In this document: piece after piece, positions 1 through 7,122 of the stretch
How the letters are laid out: the number at the start of each line of letters is the position of its first letter
Position numbering within the stretch: the first letter of the stretch is position 1
Assembly (NCBI GenBank): GCA_937915745.1
Contig: CALGGJ010000004.1
Location: 1-27,786 of the forward strand
DNA: 27,786 nucleotides
DNA from: an uncultured Prevotellaceae bacterium
GTDB taxonomy: Bacteria; Bacteroidota; Bacteroidia; Bacteroidales; Bacteroidaceae
Direction of reading: 5' to 3'
The notes under the pieces: model-generated
The model's input: the letters and a program-made list of their open reading frames with translations, nothing else
Databases searched by the model: none
Told to the model about the DNA's origin: nothing
Translations under genes and position numbers: made by a program

Positions 1-19
1 ACGGCGGGAAAACCGCCGT
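1..19 (-). terminator. GC-rich hairpin downstream of the CstA gene
   Basis: A perfect 7-bp inverted repeat, ACGGCGG-GAAAA-CCGCCGT, lies 41 bases past the cstA stop on the minus strand. The position suits a terminator. Any T-tract for the minus-strand transcript would fall outside the window, so this cannot be settled here. Confidence 0.4.
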
Positions 20-30
20 GCACTGACGAA

Positions 31-40
31 GGGGGGGGGG
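31..40. repeat. Ten-base G homopolymer
   Basis: A run of ten G (C10 on the minus strand) lies between the cstA stop codon and the hairpin at 1-19. It is non-coding, so length changes would not shift a reading frame. Such runs are also prone to sequencing error. Confidence 0.9.
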
Positions 41-59
41 AGAAGACGTAAGGTGGAGT

Positions 60-1523
60 TTATGCATGCCTCCGCTGCCATGCAATAAACCAGACGAGCA
101 GTGCTACATCGATTACTGCTGCAATGATGTATCCTACAATTGCGGGTAGTTGAAGTCCTTCGGATGCGATGCAGATGTATGATGAACAGACGTATGTCAT
201 GAAGAGTGCCGGCACGAGCGAGACTAGGAATAATTTACGTTTGCGTGCGAGATATACGGTGACAGCCCATAATGTGAAGACTGACAATGTTTGATTGAAC
301 CATCCGAAATATCTCCAAAGGACTGAGAAATCGATGAACATGAGGAATACTGCTACGGCAAAGATTGGCAAGCATAGTATGAGTCGTTTTACGACCTTGT
401 CTTGCTTAAAGCGTATGAAGTCAGCTGCAATGAGTCTTGCGCTTCTGAATGCCGTATCGCCAGTCGTGATTGGTGCGGCTACTACTCCGAGAATTGCCAA
501 CACTGCTCCTGCCTTACCGAGCCATGAGTTGCATATTGTATCTACGATGATTGCCGGATTTGGGTTTTCTCTTCCTCCGTCTGTCATCAATGCCCATAGT
601 TTCTGATAAGGAGTCCCTTCGTATTCGCTTACGCTGTCGGCGAATTTGATTGCTGCGGCAGCCCAGATGAGGGCTACAAGCCCTTCTGTTATCATTGCTC
701 CGTAGAACACGGGGCGTCCGAGTTGTTCGTTTTGCATACAACGGGCCATCATCGGGCTTTGTGTTGCATGGAATCCGCTCACGGCTCCGCAAGCGATTGT
801 TATGAACAGTCCTGGGAACAGTGGTATTGGGCTGGACGGATGGTGGTTGGTGAATGCATCGGTGATTTCAGGGAGCGAGCCTGTGCCAATAAACAGAATG
901 CCGACAAGCATTCCCACAGCCATAATTAGTAATGCCAAGCCGAAAATTGGATAAATTCTTCCTATTAGTTTATCGATTGGCATGAGTGTTGCCAGCACAT
1001 AGTATAGTAGTATTACAATAATCCAAAAGGTGCCTGACCCGATGAATTCGCCTCCTTCCCCCGACATTCTCGCGAGCAGTCCTGCAGGTGTAGTTACAAA
1101 CACGGCTCCCACGAGAACCATGAGTATAAGCGCGAACACGAGCATGACAATACGTGCTGTACTACCGAGTTCTTTACCTATTATTTCAGGCAGGCTTGCA
1201 CCGTTTTGCCTTATCGATGCCATGCCCGAGAGGTAGTCGTGTACAGCACCACCGAAGATACAGCCAAGTACAATCCAGATAAACGCAGCCGGTCCGAACA
1301 ATATACCTTGTATTGCACCGAATATAGGTCCGGTTCCTGCTATGTTAAGAAACTGAATAAGGAAAACTTTCCACGTTGGCATCGGGATGAAATCAACTCC
1401 GTCGCGATTGGTAAAACATGGAGTTTGTCGGGCAGGATCGGGACCGAATATATGTTCCACAAGCCTACCATACACCAAATAGCCCACAACTAAAATGCAG
1501 AGCGAAATTACAAATGTAATCAT
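60..1523 (-). CDS. cstA: CstA-family carbon starvation transporter (short form)
   Basis: This is a 487-residue polytopic inner-membrane protein with about a dozen or more hydrophobic segments. It carries the CstA family core: GTGPIFGAIQG near residue 63, the following GGAVHDYLSG segment, and a later SGFHATQSPMMARC stretch. In enterobacteria CstA and its relative BtsT act in peptide or pyruvate uptake; the substrate here is not known. E. coli CstA is about 700 residues, so this belongs to the shorter form, which I believe is common in Bacteroidetes. The start at 1523 gives a normal hydrophobic first helix (MITFVISLCILVVG). The gene stands alone and is divergent from the rRNA methyltransferase gene, with its own promoter in the shared gap. 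Confidence 0.9.
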   Translation of the reverse strand: MITFVISLCILVVGYLVYGRLVEHIFGPDPARQTPCFTNRDGVDFIPMPTWKVFLIQFLNIAGTGPIFGAIQGILFGPAAFIWIVLGCIFGGAVHDYLSGMASIRQNGASLPEIIGKELGSTARIVMLVFALILMVLVGAVFVTTPAGLLARMSGEGGEFIGSGTFWIIVILLYYVLATLMPIDKLIGRIYPIFGLALLIMAVGMLVGILFIGTGSLPEITDAFTNHHPSSPIPLFPGLFITIACGAVSGFHATQSPMMARCMQNEQLGRPVFYGAMITEGLVALIWAAAAIKFADSVSEYEGTPYQKLWALMTDGGRENPNPAIIVDTICNSWLGKAGAVLAILGVVAAPITTGDTAFRSARLIAADFIRFKQDKVVKRLILCLPIFAVAVFLMFIDFSVLWRYFGWFNQTLSVFTLWAVTVYLARKRKLFLVSLVPALFMTYVCSSYICIASEGLQLPAIVGYIIAAVIDVALLVWFIAWQRRHA

Positions 1524-1574
1524 GGTTCAATATAATTATTTCGAAACACGTTGCCGGTTGTTCATTAGTAGGTG

Positions 1575-1606
1575 CAAAGTTACAAAAGATTGGTCAAACG
1601 ACCACA
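1575..1606 (-). promoter_or_regulatory. Bacteroidetes-type promoter for cstA
   Basis: Read on the minus strand, TAACTTTG (1582-1575) matches the -7 consensus TAnnTTTG, and TTG (1606-1604) lies 21 bases upstream as the -33 element. The predicted transcript starts near 1568-1571, leaving a leader of about 45 bases before the ATG at 1523. Confidence 0.65.
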
Positions 1607-1676
1607 ATGAAATTTAAATATTACGTTTTTGGTATTGATTTTTTTGCACAATGACACATACGTGCGATATTTGTTG

Positions 1677-1684
1677 TACATTTG
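1677..1684 (+). promoter_or_regulatory. Putative -7 element for the rRNA methyltransferase gene
   Basis: TACATTTG fits the Bacteroidetes -7 consensus TAnnTTTG and lies 26 bases before the ATG at 1711, giving a very short leader. I see no clear -33 TTG at the expected 19-21 bases upstream, so the call is moderate. Confidence 0.5.
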
Positions 1685-1710
1685 CACAGTGAAATATTGC
1701 ATCATCAATA

Positions 1711-2895
1711 ATGACCTTACCACAAGACTTCATAACCCAGATGCGTCAATTGCTTGGCGACGAAGAGCTGGAGCAGTTTATTCGGTCGCTCGAAGCTCCA
1801 TGCCCCACCAGCATTCGCCTCAATCAACATAAAGTGAATGCCGAGGTGATGCACGAACTCGAGTCGGAATATGGCATTGATTCATCGAGTCGTGTTCCGT
1901 GGTGTCGCGAAGGCTATTATCTTGTATCGCGCCCCATCTTCACACTCGACCCCCTGTTTCATGGCGGTGCTTATTATGTGCAGGAGGCATCGTCGATGTT
2001 CATTTCACATATCATAACTCAATATATGAGCGAATATCCCGTGTCTGCTCTCGATCTTTGTGCTGCTCCTGGCGGCAAATCGACATTGTTGGCATCAGCA
2101 CTTCCAGAGGGTTCAACCCTAACTGCAAACGAAGTTGTTCCAAAACGGGCCAAAATACTTGAGGAGAACATGTATAAATGGGGCGGCAACCATGTTACTG
2201 TGACCAATCGCCAGGCACGATTCTTTGGTGAGATGCCATCTGCCTTCGACTTCATTCTATGTGACGTTCCATGTTCTGGCGAGGGGATGTTCAGAAAAGA
2301 CGTTGAAGCGGTAGGCGAGTGGTCGAAGGAAAATGTAGAGATGTGCTGGCACCGACAGCGTAATATCGTGTCTGACGTTTGGGATAGCCTCAAGCCAGGA
2401 GGATTGATGATATACAGCACCTGTACCTACAACACCCATGAAAACGAAGAAAATGTGCGATGGATTGCCAGCGAACTTGGTGCCGACATTCTGCCATGCA
2501 ACCCCTTGCCTGAATGGCATATAAAGGGAAACCTGTTGCCCGGTGCCGACTTCGACTGCTGCCACTTCTTGCCACATCTTACCCGTGGCGAAGGTTTCTT
2601 CTGTGCTGTAGTTAGGAAACACGCATCGGAAATACAACCGGTACCCATGCGCACCCATCGGGTAAACACCAACAAGACCGACAAGTCACTACACTGCCCT
2701 GCCCCCACCTACCCTGTTGACCGCACTACCGCACTGCAATATCTACGGGGCGAGGCACTGCATCTCGGCTCAGACGCTCCCAAAGGCCTACTTACCATCA
2801 CATACAAAGGTTTGCGACTTGGCGAAGTGAAAAACATAGGAAGCCGTGCCAACAATCTCTACCCCAAACCATGGCGAATAAGGATGCAGCTATAA
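1711..2895 (+). CDS. RsmF/RsmB-type 16S rRNA m5C methyltransferase
   Basis: This is a 394-residue SAM-dependent RNA cytosine-5 methyltransferase of the NOL1/NOP2/Sun family. SAM motif I is DLCAAPGGKS (about 115-124). Motif IV is DVPCSGEGMF with Cys188, and motif VI is YSTCTY with Cys238; these two cysteines are the conserved catalytic and release pair. The C-terminus (about 330-394) carries the PUA-like tail seen in RsmF relatives and ends in NNLYPKPWRIR. Members with an extra middle domain run about 450-480 residues, so this one is compact. The start at 1711 opens directly into the usual N-terminal helix. RsmF modifies C1407 in E. coli, but the exact target base here is inferred from family only. 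The last 25 bases overlap the start of the asparaginase remnant. Confidence 0.88.
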   Translation: MTLPQDFITQMRQLLGDEELEQFIRSLEAPCPTSIRLNQHKVNAEVMHELESEYGIDSSSRVPWCREGYYLVSRPIFTLDPLFHGGAYYVQEASSMFISHIITQYMSEYPVSALDLCAAPGGKSTLLASALPEGSTLTANEVVPKRAKILEENMYKWGGNHVTVTNRQARFFGEMPSAFDFILCDVPCSGEGMFRKDVEAVGEWSKENVEMCWHRQRNIVSDVWDSLKPGGLMIYSTCTYNTHENEENVRWIASELGADILPCNPLPEWHIKGNLLPGADFDCCHFLPHLTRGEGFFCAVVRKHASEIQPVPMRTHRVNTNKTDKSLHCPAPTYPVDRTTALQYLRGEALHLGSDAPKGLLTITYKGLRLGEVKNIGSRANNLYPKPWRIRMQL

Positions 2896-3080
2896 TTGGT
2901 GTTCTGCTTAGCAACGCTGATGCCGTGATCGGGCATGATATGACCGTGGAATCGGCTGTGACTAAACTCACGGTTCTATTTGGGAAGGGACTCTCGCCCG
3001 CGGATGTCCACACACAGATGGAACGCCCATTGGCTGGCGAACTGACTGCCGAATGGTTCAACATGATGCCGTTAAACTAA
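2871..3080 (+). pseudogene. C-terminal remnant of a type I L-asparaginase (AnsA-like)
   Basis: An open frame of 69 codons begins inside the 3' end of the methyltransferase gene, in another frame. From about residue 14 on it reads like the last ~55 residues of cytoplasmic L-asparaginase I: GHDMTVESAVTKL, then GKGLSPADV, then PLAGELT near the end. The E. coli AnsA C-terminus has the matching GxDMTVEATLTKL and NLRGELT blocks (family knowledge recalled, not searched). The catalytic N-terminal ~280 residues are absent, since the methyltransferase gene occupies that space. I therefore read it as a 5'-deleted pseudogene, though it could be a short independent protein. The ATG at 2871 is probably fortuitous. 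Confidence 0.55.
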
Positions 3081-3121
3081 ACGATGCAAATAAATCTTTT
3101 CACAGAATTTATATGCATCGT
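3081..3121. terminator. Hairpin between convergent transcripts
   Basis: ACGATGCA (3081-3088) pairs with TGCATCGT (3114-3121). After one A/A mismatch, ATAAA (3090-3094) pairs with TTTAT (3108-3112), leaving a 13-base loop. It sits one base after the asparaginase remnant's stop and 17 bases after the rnc stop, so it can end transcription from both sides. There is no strong T-tract on either side. Confidence 0.55.
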
Positions 3122-3138
3122 CTTCGTATCACTATGTT

Positions 3139-4326
3139 CTATTGCTCTGCTGCCTCTGTCTTTTGTGCCTTGGGCTTAGCCCTGCGCTGGCGCGTTTTCG
3201 GCTTTACCTCTGCATTTCCTGCTGCTACATCGTTGTTGGCCGCACTGCTGTCTTCTTTTTTTGCCTTCGATTTTGTATTTTGGGTCGATGGTTTGGTTTC
3301 TGTTTTTGAGGCGGAGTCATTCTCTTTCTGAGGCTTTGGTTCGGATGTCAGTGCCTTTGATTTTGTTCTCACCGTTTTTGCCTCAGCGTTTTTTCTAACC
3401 GGTTGCGGTTGTGCAGCGGCTGCAGGTTGTGTTTCTACCTTTTCTATAGGTTTGTCAGGCTGTGGTGCCTGCACTAGTTGCTGCAGAGCATTTTCGGCTG
3501 GCTGGTCCTTGGTTGCCTCGCGTTGCGGCTTGCTGACACGTGCATTGCGTATTTCTATCAGGCGATTCACAAACCCTACATTGCTGCTTACTTTTTTGTA
3601 TGCTGATTCGGCAGCACTCTGATGGCTTTCTTTCTTGCTGTATCCTACGCCGCTGCCACATGTCACACCCTCGATACGCGCTTCAGAGAAGAATTTCGGG
3701 GCATTACCGCCTTCCATTTTTTGGTTTGTGACGACAAAGTCGAACTGGCATTGATAGTGCTGACACCATTCTATCAGTTTGCTCTTGTAGTTTTCTTCTT
3801 TGCGCGACATCCTCTCTATGTCGATATATTTGGCAAAGATGCATTCTTTCATGAACCGCATACAATAGTCGTATCCTCTATCCAGATATATTGCACCAAA
3901 GAATGCTTCGAATGCATTGCCGTTCATATAGCTGTTGTGTGATGAGTTGACGTGTTCGGAGTGCATCACGAGCTTGTCGAGTCCTATTTGTACAGCCAGG
4001 TCGTTTAGTGTCTCGCGTTTCACTATCTTGCTTCTCAGCGTTGTGAGGAATCCCTCCTGCTGGTTTTTGTAGCGTTCATACAGCACATCGGCCACTACTG
4101 CACTGAGCAGTGCGTCGCCCAGGAATTCGAGTCGTTCGTTGTTGATGTGCCTGGTGCGCCGCTGGCCTTTGGCGTGACATGAGCGGTGCATCAGTGCCAC
4201 ACGATAGATATCGGTGTCGTGCGGGTAGAAACCCAATATGTTGTGTAGCCTCAAGAAAGGCTCTTTGTCCCTACGGAAGAAGAGCCTTATCTTGTCGATG
4301 GTATCACAGATGTGTGCGTACTTCAT
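3139..4326 (-). CDS. rnc: Ribonuclease III with long low-complexity C-terminal tail
   Basis: This double-stranded-RNA endonuclease processes rRNA and structured mRNAs. With the start at 4326 (MKYAHICDTIDKIRLFF) it has 395 residues; the frame is open to 4392, but an earlier start would put the protein almost against the fabF stop. The RNase III signature NERLEFLGDALL is at about 63-74, with Glu67 and Asp71 as expected metal ligands. The second acidic cluster reads GNAFEAFFGAIYLD, with Asn137 where E. coli has Asp114, and Glu140. A dsRNA-binding domain spans about 178-248. Residues ~262-395 form an extra tail rich in Lys, Ala, Gln, Pro, Thr and Glu, against a family length of about 225-250. It is the last gene of the acpP-fabF-rnc cluster, a common neighbourhood for rnc. 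Confidence 0.92.
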   Translation of the reverse strand: MKYAHICDTIDKIRLFFRRDKEPFLRLHNILGFYPHDTDIYRVALMHRSCHAKGQRRTRHINNERLEFLGDALLSAVVADVLYERYKNQQEGFLTTLRSKIVKRETLNDLAVQIGLDKLVMHSEHVNSSHNSYMNGNAFEAFFGAIYLDRGYDYCMRFMKECIFAKYIDIERMSRKEENYKSKLIEWCQHYQCQFDFVVTNQKMEGGNAPKFFSEARIEGVTCGSGVGYSKKESHQSAAESAYKKVSSNVGFVNRLIEIRNARVSKPQREATKDQPAENALQQLVQAPQPDKPIEKVETQPAAAAQPQPVRKNAEAKTVRTKSKALTSEPKPQKENDSASKTETKPSTQNTKSKAKKEDSSAANNDVAAGNAEVKPKTRQRRAKPKAQKTEAAEQ

Positions 4327-4400
4327 GCGCAAAATGTGGTTGGTAATATATTGTTTTTCTATGTATAGGAGAGGGGGGTGGATATCAGCCACCCTCGTCC

Positions 4401-5663
4401 TTATTTAAATTTCTTGAATACCACGCAGGCGTTATGACCTCCAAATCCGAATGTGTTGCTCAATCCCACATTCACAATACGTTCCTGAGCCTTGTTGAAT
4501 GTAAAGTTGAGGTTGTAGTCTATTTCCTCGTCCTTGTCTTCTGGGTCGTGGTTGATTGTAGGTGGCACGATGTCATTCTTCACGGCGAGGATGGTAGCCA
4601 TAGCCTCAAGTCCGCCGGCAGCACCGAGCAGGTGGCCTGTCATCGATTTGGTCGAGCTGATGTTAAGTTTGTATGCAGCATCGCCAAACACCTCTTTGAT
4701 GGCTTTAGCCTCGCTGATGTCGCCCACATGTGTAGATGTACCGTGCACGTTGATATAGTCGATTTCCTCTGGCCGCAGTCCTGCATCCTTCAGTGCACGC
4801 TCCATGACGAGTTTGGCACCATAGCCTTCCGGATGTGAGGCTGTGATGTGGTGTGCATCCGCACTCATCCCGGCTCCCACCATCTCGGCATAAATCTTGG
4901 CACCGCGTGCCTTGGCATGCTCCAGTTCTTCGAGTACCAATATAGCACTACCCTCGCCTGTCACGAAGCCGTCGCGGCTTGCACTGAACGGACGGCTCGC
5001 TCCCTGAGGGTCGTCGTTGCGGGTTGAGAGTGCGTGAAGCGCATTGAATCCTCCTATTCCCGAAGTGGTAACGGCTGCTTCAGCACCGCCTGATACGATT
5101 GCATTAGCCTTGCCCAGACGAATGAGGTTGAACGCGTCTGCCAGCGCATTGCTTGATGATGCACATGCAGAAGCTGTGACATAGTTTGGCCCGTGGAAAC
5201 CAAATTCAATCGATATAAGACCGGCTGGCATGTCGGCTATCATCTTCGGAATGAAGAACGGATTGAATTTAGGACCCATTGCAGGGCCGTTGACGGCAAA
5301 ATTCGACACTTCTTCCTCGAAAGTATGGATACCACCGATACCAACACCCAGGATTACACCTATCTCATCCTTGTCAACCTTTTCAAGGTCCATGCCCGAG
5401 TCGGCGATAGCCTGACGTGCAGCAACAAGGGCAAACTGAGAGCAGCGATCCATCTTGCGCACCTCCTTGCGATCGATGTGGTCATTAGGGTTGAACCCCT
5501 TCACCTCACACGCAAACTGCGTCTTAAATTGTGATGCGTCGAACTGAGTGATAGGGCCGGCACCACTCACGCCCTTCTTCATATTTTCCCAAGTCTCTTC
5601 AGCAGTAAGTCCTAGAGGAGTTACTGCTCCCATGCCTGTTATTACAACTCTTTTTAATTCCAT
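4401..5663 (-). CDS. fabF: Beta-ketoacyl-ACP synthase II
   Basis: This enzyme catalyses the condensing step of type II fatty acid synthesis, joining malonyl-ACP to acyl-ACP with loss of CO2. The 420-residue protein starts at MELKRVVITGMG (5663). An upstream in-frame start at 5726 would add 21 unrelated residues and lie in the terminator-like hairpin, so I reject it. The Cys-His-His triad is complete: Cys167 in TASACASSSNAL, His307 in NVHGTSTHVGD and His344 in STKSMTGHLLGAAGG, with Lys339 beside it. The C-terminus NTFGFGGHNACVVF is typical. It lies 98 bases downstream of acpP, with a terminator-like hairpin in the gap, and 74 bases before the rnc start. Confidence 0.96.
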   Translation of the reverse strand: MELKRVVITGMGAVTPLGLTAEETWENMKKGVSGAGPITQFDASQFKTQFACEVKGFNPNDHIDRKEVRKMDRCSQFALVAARQAIADSGMDLEKVDKDEIGVILGVGIGGIHTFEEEVSNFAVNGPAMGPKFNPFFIPKMIADMPAGLISIEFGFHGPNYVTASACASSSNALADAFNLIRLGKANAIVSGGAEAAVTTSGIGGFNALHALSTRNDDPQGASRPFSASRDGFVTGEGSAILVLEELEHAKARGAKIYAEMVGAGMSADAHHITASHPEGYGAKLVMERALKDAGLRPEEIDYINVHGTSTHVGDISEAKAIKEVFGDAAYKLNISSTKSMTGHLLGAAGGLEAMATILAVKNDIVPPTINHDPEDKDEEIDYNLNFTFNKAQERIVNVGLSNTFGFGGHNACVVFKKFK

Positions 5664-5678
5664 AGCCTGATTTTTATT

Positions 5679-5743
5679 AAAAAAACCATTTACACCGCTA
5701 CTCATACACACACAGTGCATGACCATAGCTGGGGTAAATGGTT
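5679..5743 (-). terminator. Attenuating terminator between acpP and fabF
   Basis: Read on the minus strand, AACCATTTAC (5743-5734) pairs perfectly with GTAAATGGTT (5693-5684), and a T7 run overlaps and follows the stem (5685-5679). The 40-base loop can fold further. It begins 18 bases after the acpP stop and ends 15 bases before the fabF start. This fits partial termination that gives more acpP message than fabF message. I infer the leakiness because I see no separate fabF promoter in this 98-base gap. Confidence 0.6.
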
Positions 5744-5761
5744 ACGAATCGACAAATTCAA

Positions 5762-5998
5762 TTATTTTGCGTTCTCTTCGATGTATGAGATAGCATCTGC
5801 TACAGTTGAAATTTTCTCAGCTTGGTCGTCAGGGATGTTGATGCCAAATGCTTTTTCAAATTCCATGATGAGTTCTACCGTGTCGAGAGAGTCAGCACCA
5901 AGGTCGTTTGTGAAACTTGCCTCTGGCTTTACTTCTGCCTCATCTACACCAAGCTTATCAACGATAATAGCTTTTACTCTTGATTCAATTTCAGACAT
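5762..5998 (-). CDS. acpP: Acyl carrier protein
   Basis: This 78-residue acidic carrier protein holds growing acyl chains on a 4'-phosphopantetheine arm. The attachment site is Ser37 in the GADSLDTVELI motif, and the length is exactly that of bacterial ACP. The start at 5998 (MSEIESRVKAIIVDKLG) is the family start. The frame runs open upstream to 6166, but those codons are the leader and promoter. It is first in the acpP-fabF-rnc order, with its own promoter and a terminator-like hairpin just downstream. Confidence 0.97.
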   Translation of the reverse strand: MSEIESRVKAIIVDKLGVDEAEVKPEASFTNDLGADSLDTVELIMEFEKAFGINIPDDQAEKISTVADAISYIEENAK

Positions 5999-6087
5999 AA
6001 TCTTTCCGTTTTTAATGTTAATGAATATAATAATTTGTTTCTGTCTCTGTTTCATCCTCGGCAACACTGCATCGGACTTCGGACATC

Positions 6088-6151
6088 TTGCATCCGATTC
6101 CGCGTGCCCAGGAAACGAACGGTACGTAACTTTGCATCCGATTCCGCGTGC
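6088..6151. repeat. Exact 20-bp direct repeat in the acpP leader and promoter
   Basis: TTGCATCCGATTCCGCGTGC occurs at 6088-6107 and again at 6132-6151, 44 bases apart and identical. The left copy lies in the predicted acpP leader. The right copy lies between the arms of the promoter dyad (6126-6159). In the left part, ATCGGA (6071-6076) can also pair with TCCGAT (6093-6098). Confidence 0.8.
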
Positions 6152-6180
6152 AAAGTTACGAAACAATTACTAAACAGCAA
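6126..6180 (-). promoter_or_regulatory. acpP promoter embedded in a perfect 11-bp dyad
   Basis: On the minus strand TAACTTTG (6158-6151) is a consensus -7 box and TTG (6180-6178) is the -33 element, with a 19-base spacer. The -7 box is one arm of a perfect dyad, GTAACTTTGCA (6126-6136) and TGCAAAGTTAC (6149-6159). The plus strand therefore also carries TAACTTTG (6127-6134) pointing rightward. The predicted acpP leader is about 145 bases. The dyad could bind a dimeric regulator or mark a bidirectional promoter; which is not shown by sequence alone. Confidence 0.65.
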
Positions 6181-6181
6181 T

Positions 6182-6470
6182 TAAGAAATACAAATTATTT
6201 CTGTTTTTGTGCACACCATGCGACACCAGTGTGCAGTTTTGTCATTTACAAATAGCAAAAACGACAACCAACATAGCAACAAAATACAGAAAAACGTAGA
6301 TGATCCCAAATCTGTCATTGGCGTTTTGAAGATTTTTAAGAACATTTTCAAAGAGAGAAACAGTCTAATGACCGATTTGAGTTTATCTGTTATCAGTAAG
6401 TAAGAGTGTCATTTTTGTAGCAAATAAAGCTCAAATACACCTTATATCAATAAATAATTGTACTTTTTCA
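6182..6470. other. AT-rich non-coding stretch with nested inverted repeats
   Basis: I see no credible gene in these ~290 bases; the small open frames lack coding character. CAAATCTGTCATT (6307-6319) faces AATGACCGATTTG (6367-6379), a 13-bp inverted repeat with one mismatch. Nested inside are TTTGAA (6325-6330) and TTCAAA (6347-6352). This could be a small RNA or a terminator for rightward transcription from the plus-strand TAACTTTG at 6127. No clear promoter directly precedes it. Confidence 0.4.
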
Positions 6471-6471
6471 A

Positions 6472-6501
6472 TTGCAGGTTTTCATTTTATTACTATCTTT
6501 G
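6472..6501 (+). promoter_or_regulatory. Promoter of the DUF4332-glycosyltransferase operon
   Basis: TTG (6472-6474), a 19-base spacer and TATCTTTG (6494-6501) match the Bacteroidetes -33/-7 consensus well. Transcription would start near 6506-6510, about 185 bases before the ATG at 6693. No equally good promoter is seen again until 14688-14719, so this may drive all eight genes to 14672. Confidence 0.7.
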
Positions 6502-6533
6502 CAACGTTTTCGTAAGGCCAGAATAGCAAAGTA

Positions 6534-6602
6534 CATGCATTTTGCCTTGGCAAGACCTGACGAACGAAGCATGGGCAGAGTGGAGTTCACTCCGACTATG
6601 CC
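6534..6602 (+). promoter_or_regulatory. Folded 5' leader with two adjacent hairpins
   Basis: Hairpin 1: CATGC (6534-6538) pairs with GCATG (6569-6573) around an inner TTGC-CTTG-GCAA stem-loop (6542-6553). Hairpin 2 (6574-6602): GGCA, AGT and GGAG pair with CTCC, ACT and TGCC around a TTCA loop, with one mismatch and one bulged G, giving about 11 pairs. An AAGGAGGAAGAAGG purine tract follows at 6607-6620. A 63-codon upstream frame (ATG at 6535, stop at 6726) runs through both hairpins and overlaps the start of the next gene out of frame. I do not recognise the RNA family. Confidence 0.5.
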
Positions 6603-6692
6603 ATTCAAGGAGGAAGAAGGCGAAGTCAAAACGTCTGAATTTATTCGAACTCCATTATTAACCTCAAACAATATCATTAAACCAAAACGACT

Positions 6693-7100
6693 ATGGACTA
6701 CAAGATTATCGACATTGAAGGCGTAGGCGAAGTCTATTCAGAGAAACTCGTCGCAGCAGGAATTACCAAAGTGAGCGAACTACTCACAAAGTGTGCCACC
6801 CCGTCAGGCCGCAAGGCACTTGCAGAAGATACCGGAATATCGGGTAAACTCATTCTGAAGTGGACCAACCATGCCGACCTCTTCCGCATCAACGGCATAG
6901 GCCCTCAATTTGCCGAACTGCTCGAAGCATCGGGCGTTGACACCGTTAAGGAACTGAAACACCGTGTAGCCGAGAACCTGCAGAAGAAACTTGAGGAAGT
7001 AAATGCCGAGAAGAACCTCTGCAACCGTGTGCCAGCAGTGACCGAATTGCAGAAGATGATTGACCAGGCAAAGGAACTGCCTGCTGTAATGACATATTGA
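6693..7100 (+). CDS. DUF4332-type helix-hairpin-helix protein
   Basis: This small soluble protein of 135 residues has two helix-hairpin-helix-like segments: IEGVGEVYSEKLVAAGI (about 8-24) and INGIGPQFAELLEASGV (about 65-81). The G-x-G turn in each is typical of non-specific DNA-binding or protein-binding HhH modules. DUF4332 proteins are common in Bacteroidetes and have no assigned role. There is no signal peptide or membrane segment. The start is set by the ATG after an A-rich stretch (accaaaacgact) and by the repeat beginning within ten residues. It is first in the operon, 22 bases before the GT4 gene. Its link to glycan genes is positional only. Confidence 0.75.
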   Translation: MDYKIIDIEGVGEVYSEKLVAAGITKVSELLTKCATPSGRKALAEDTGISGKLILKWTNHADLFRINGIGPQFAELLEASGVDTVKELKHRVAENLQKKLEEVNAEKNLCNRVPAVTELQKMIDQAKELPAVMTY

Positions 7101-7122
7101 TTCGAGTACTCATCACAAATAG

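Noticed and set aside
4401..5726. Longer FabF start at 5726 and longer ACP start at 6166
   Set aside because: The extra residues match nothing in either family and run through the attenuator hairpin and the acpP promoter respectively.
6209..6403. A 64-codon frame in the acpP/DUF4332 gap
   Set aside because: It is Lys/Asn/Ser-rich as expected for AT-rich non-coding DNA, with no family resemblance or promoter of its own.
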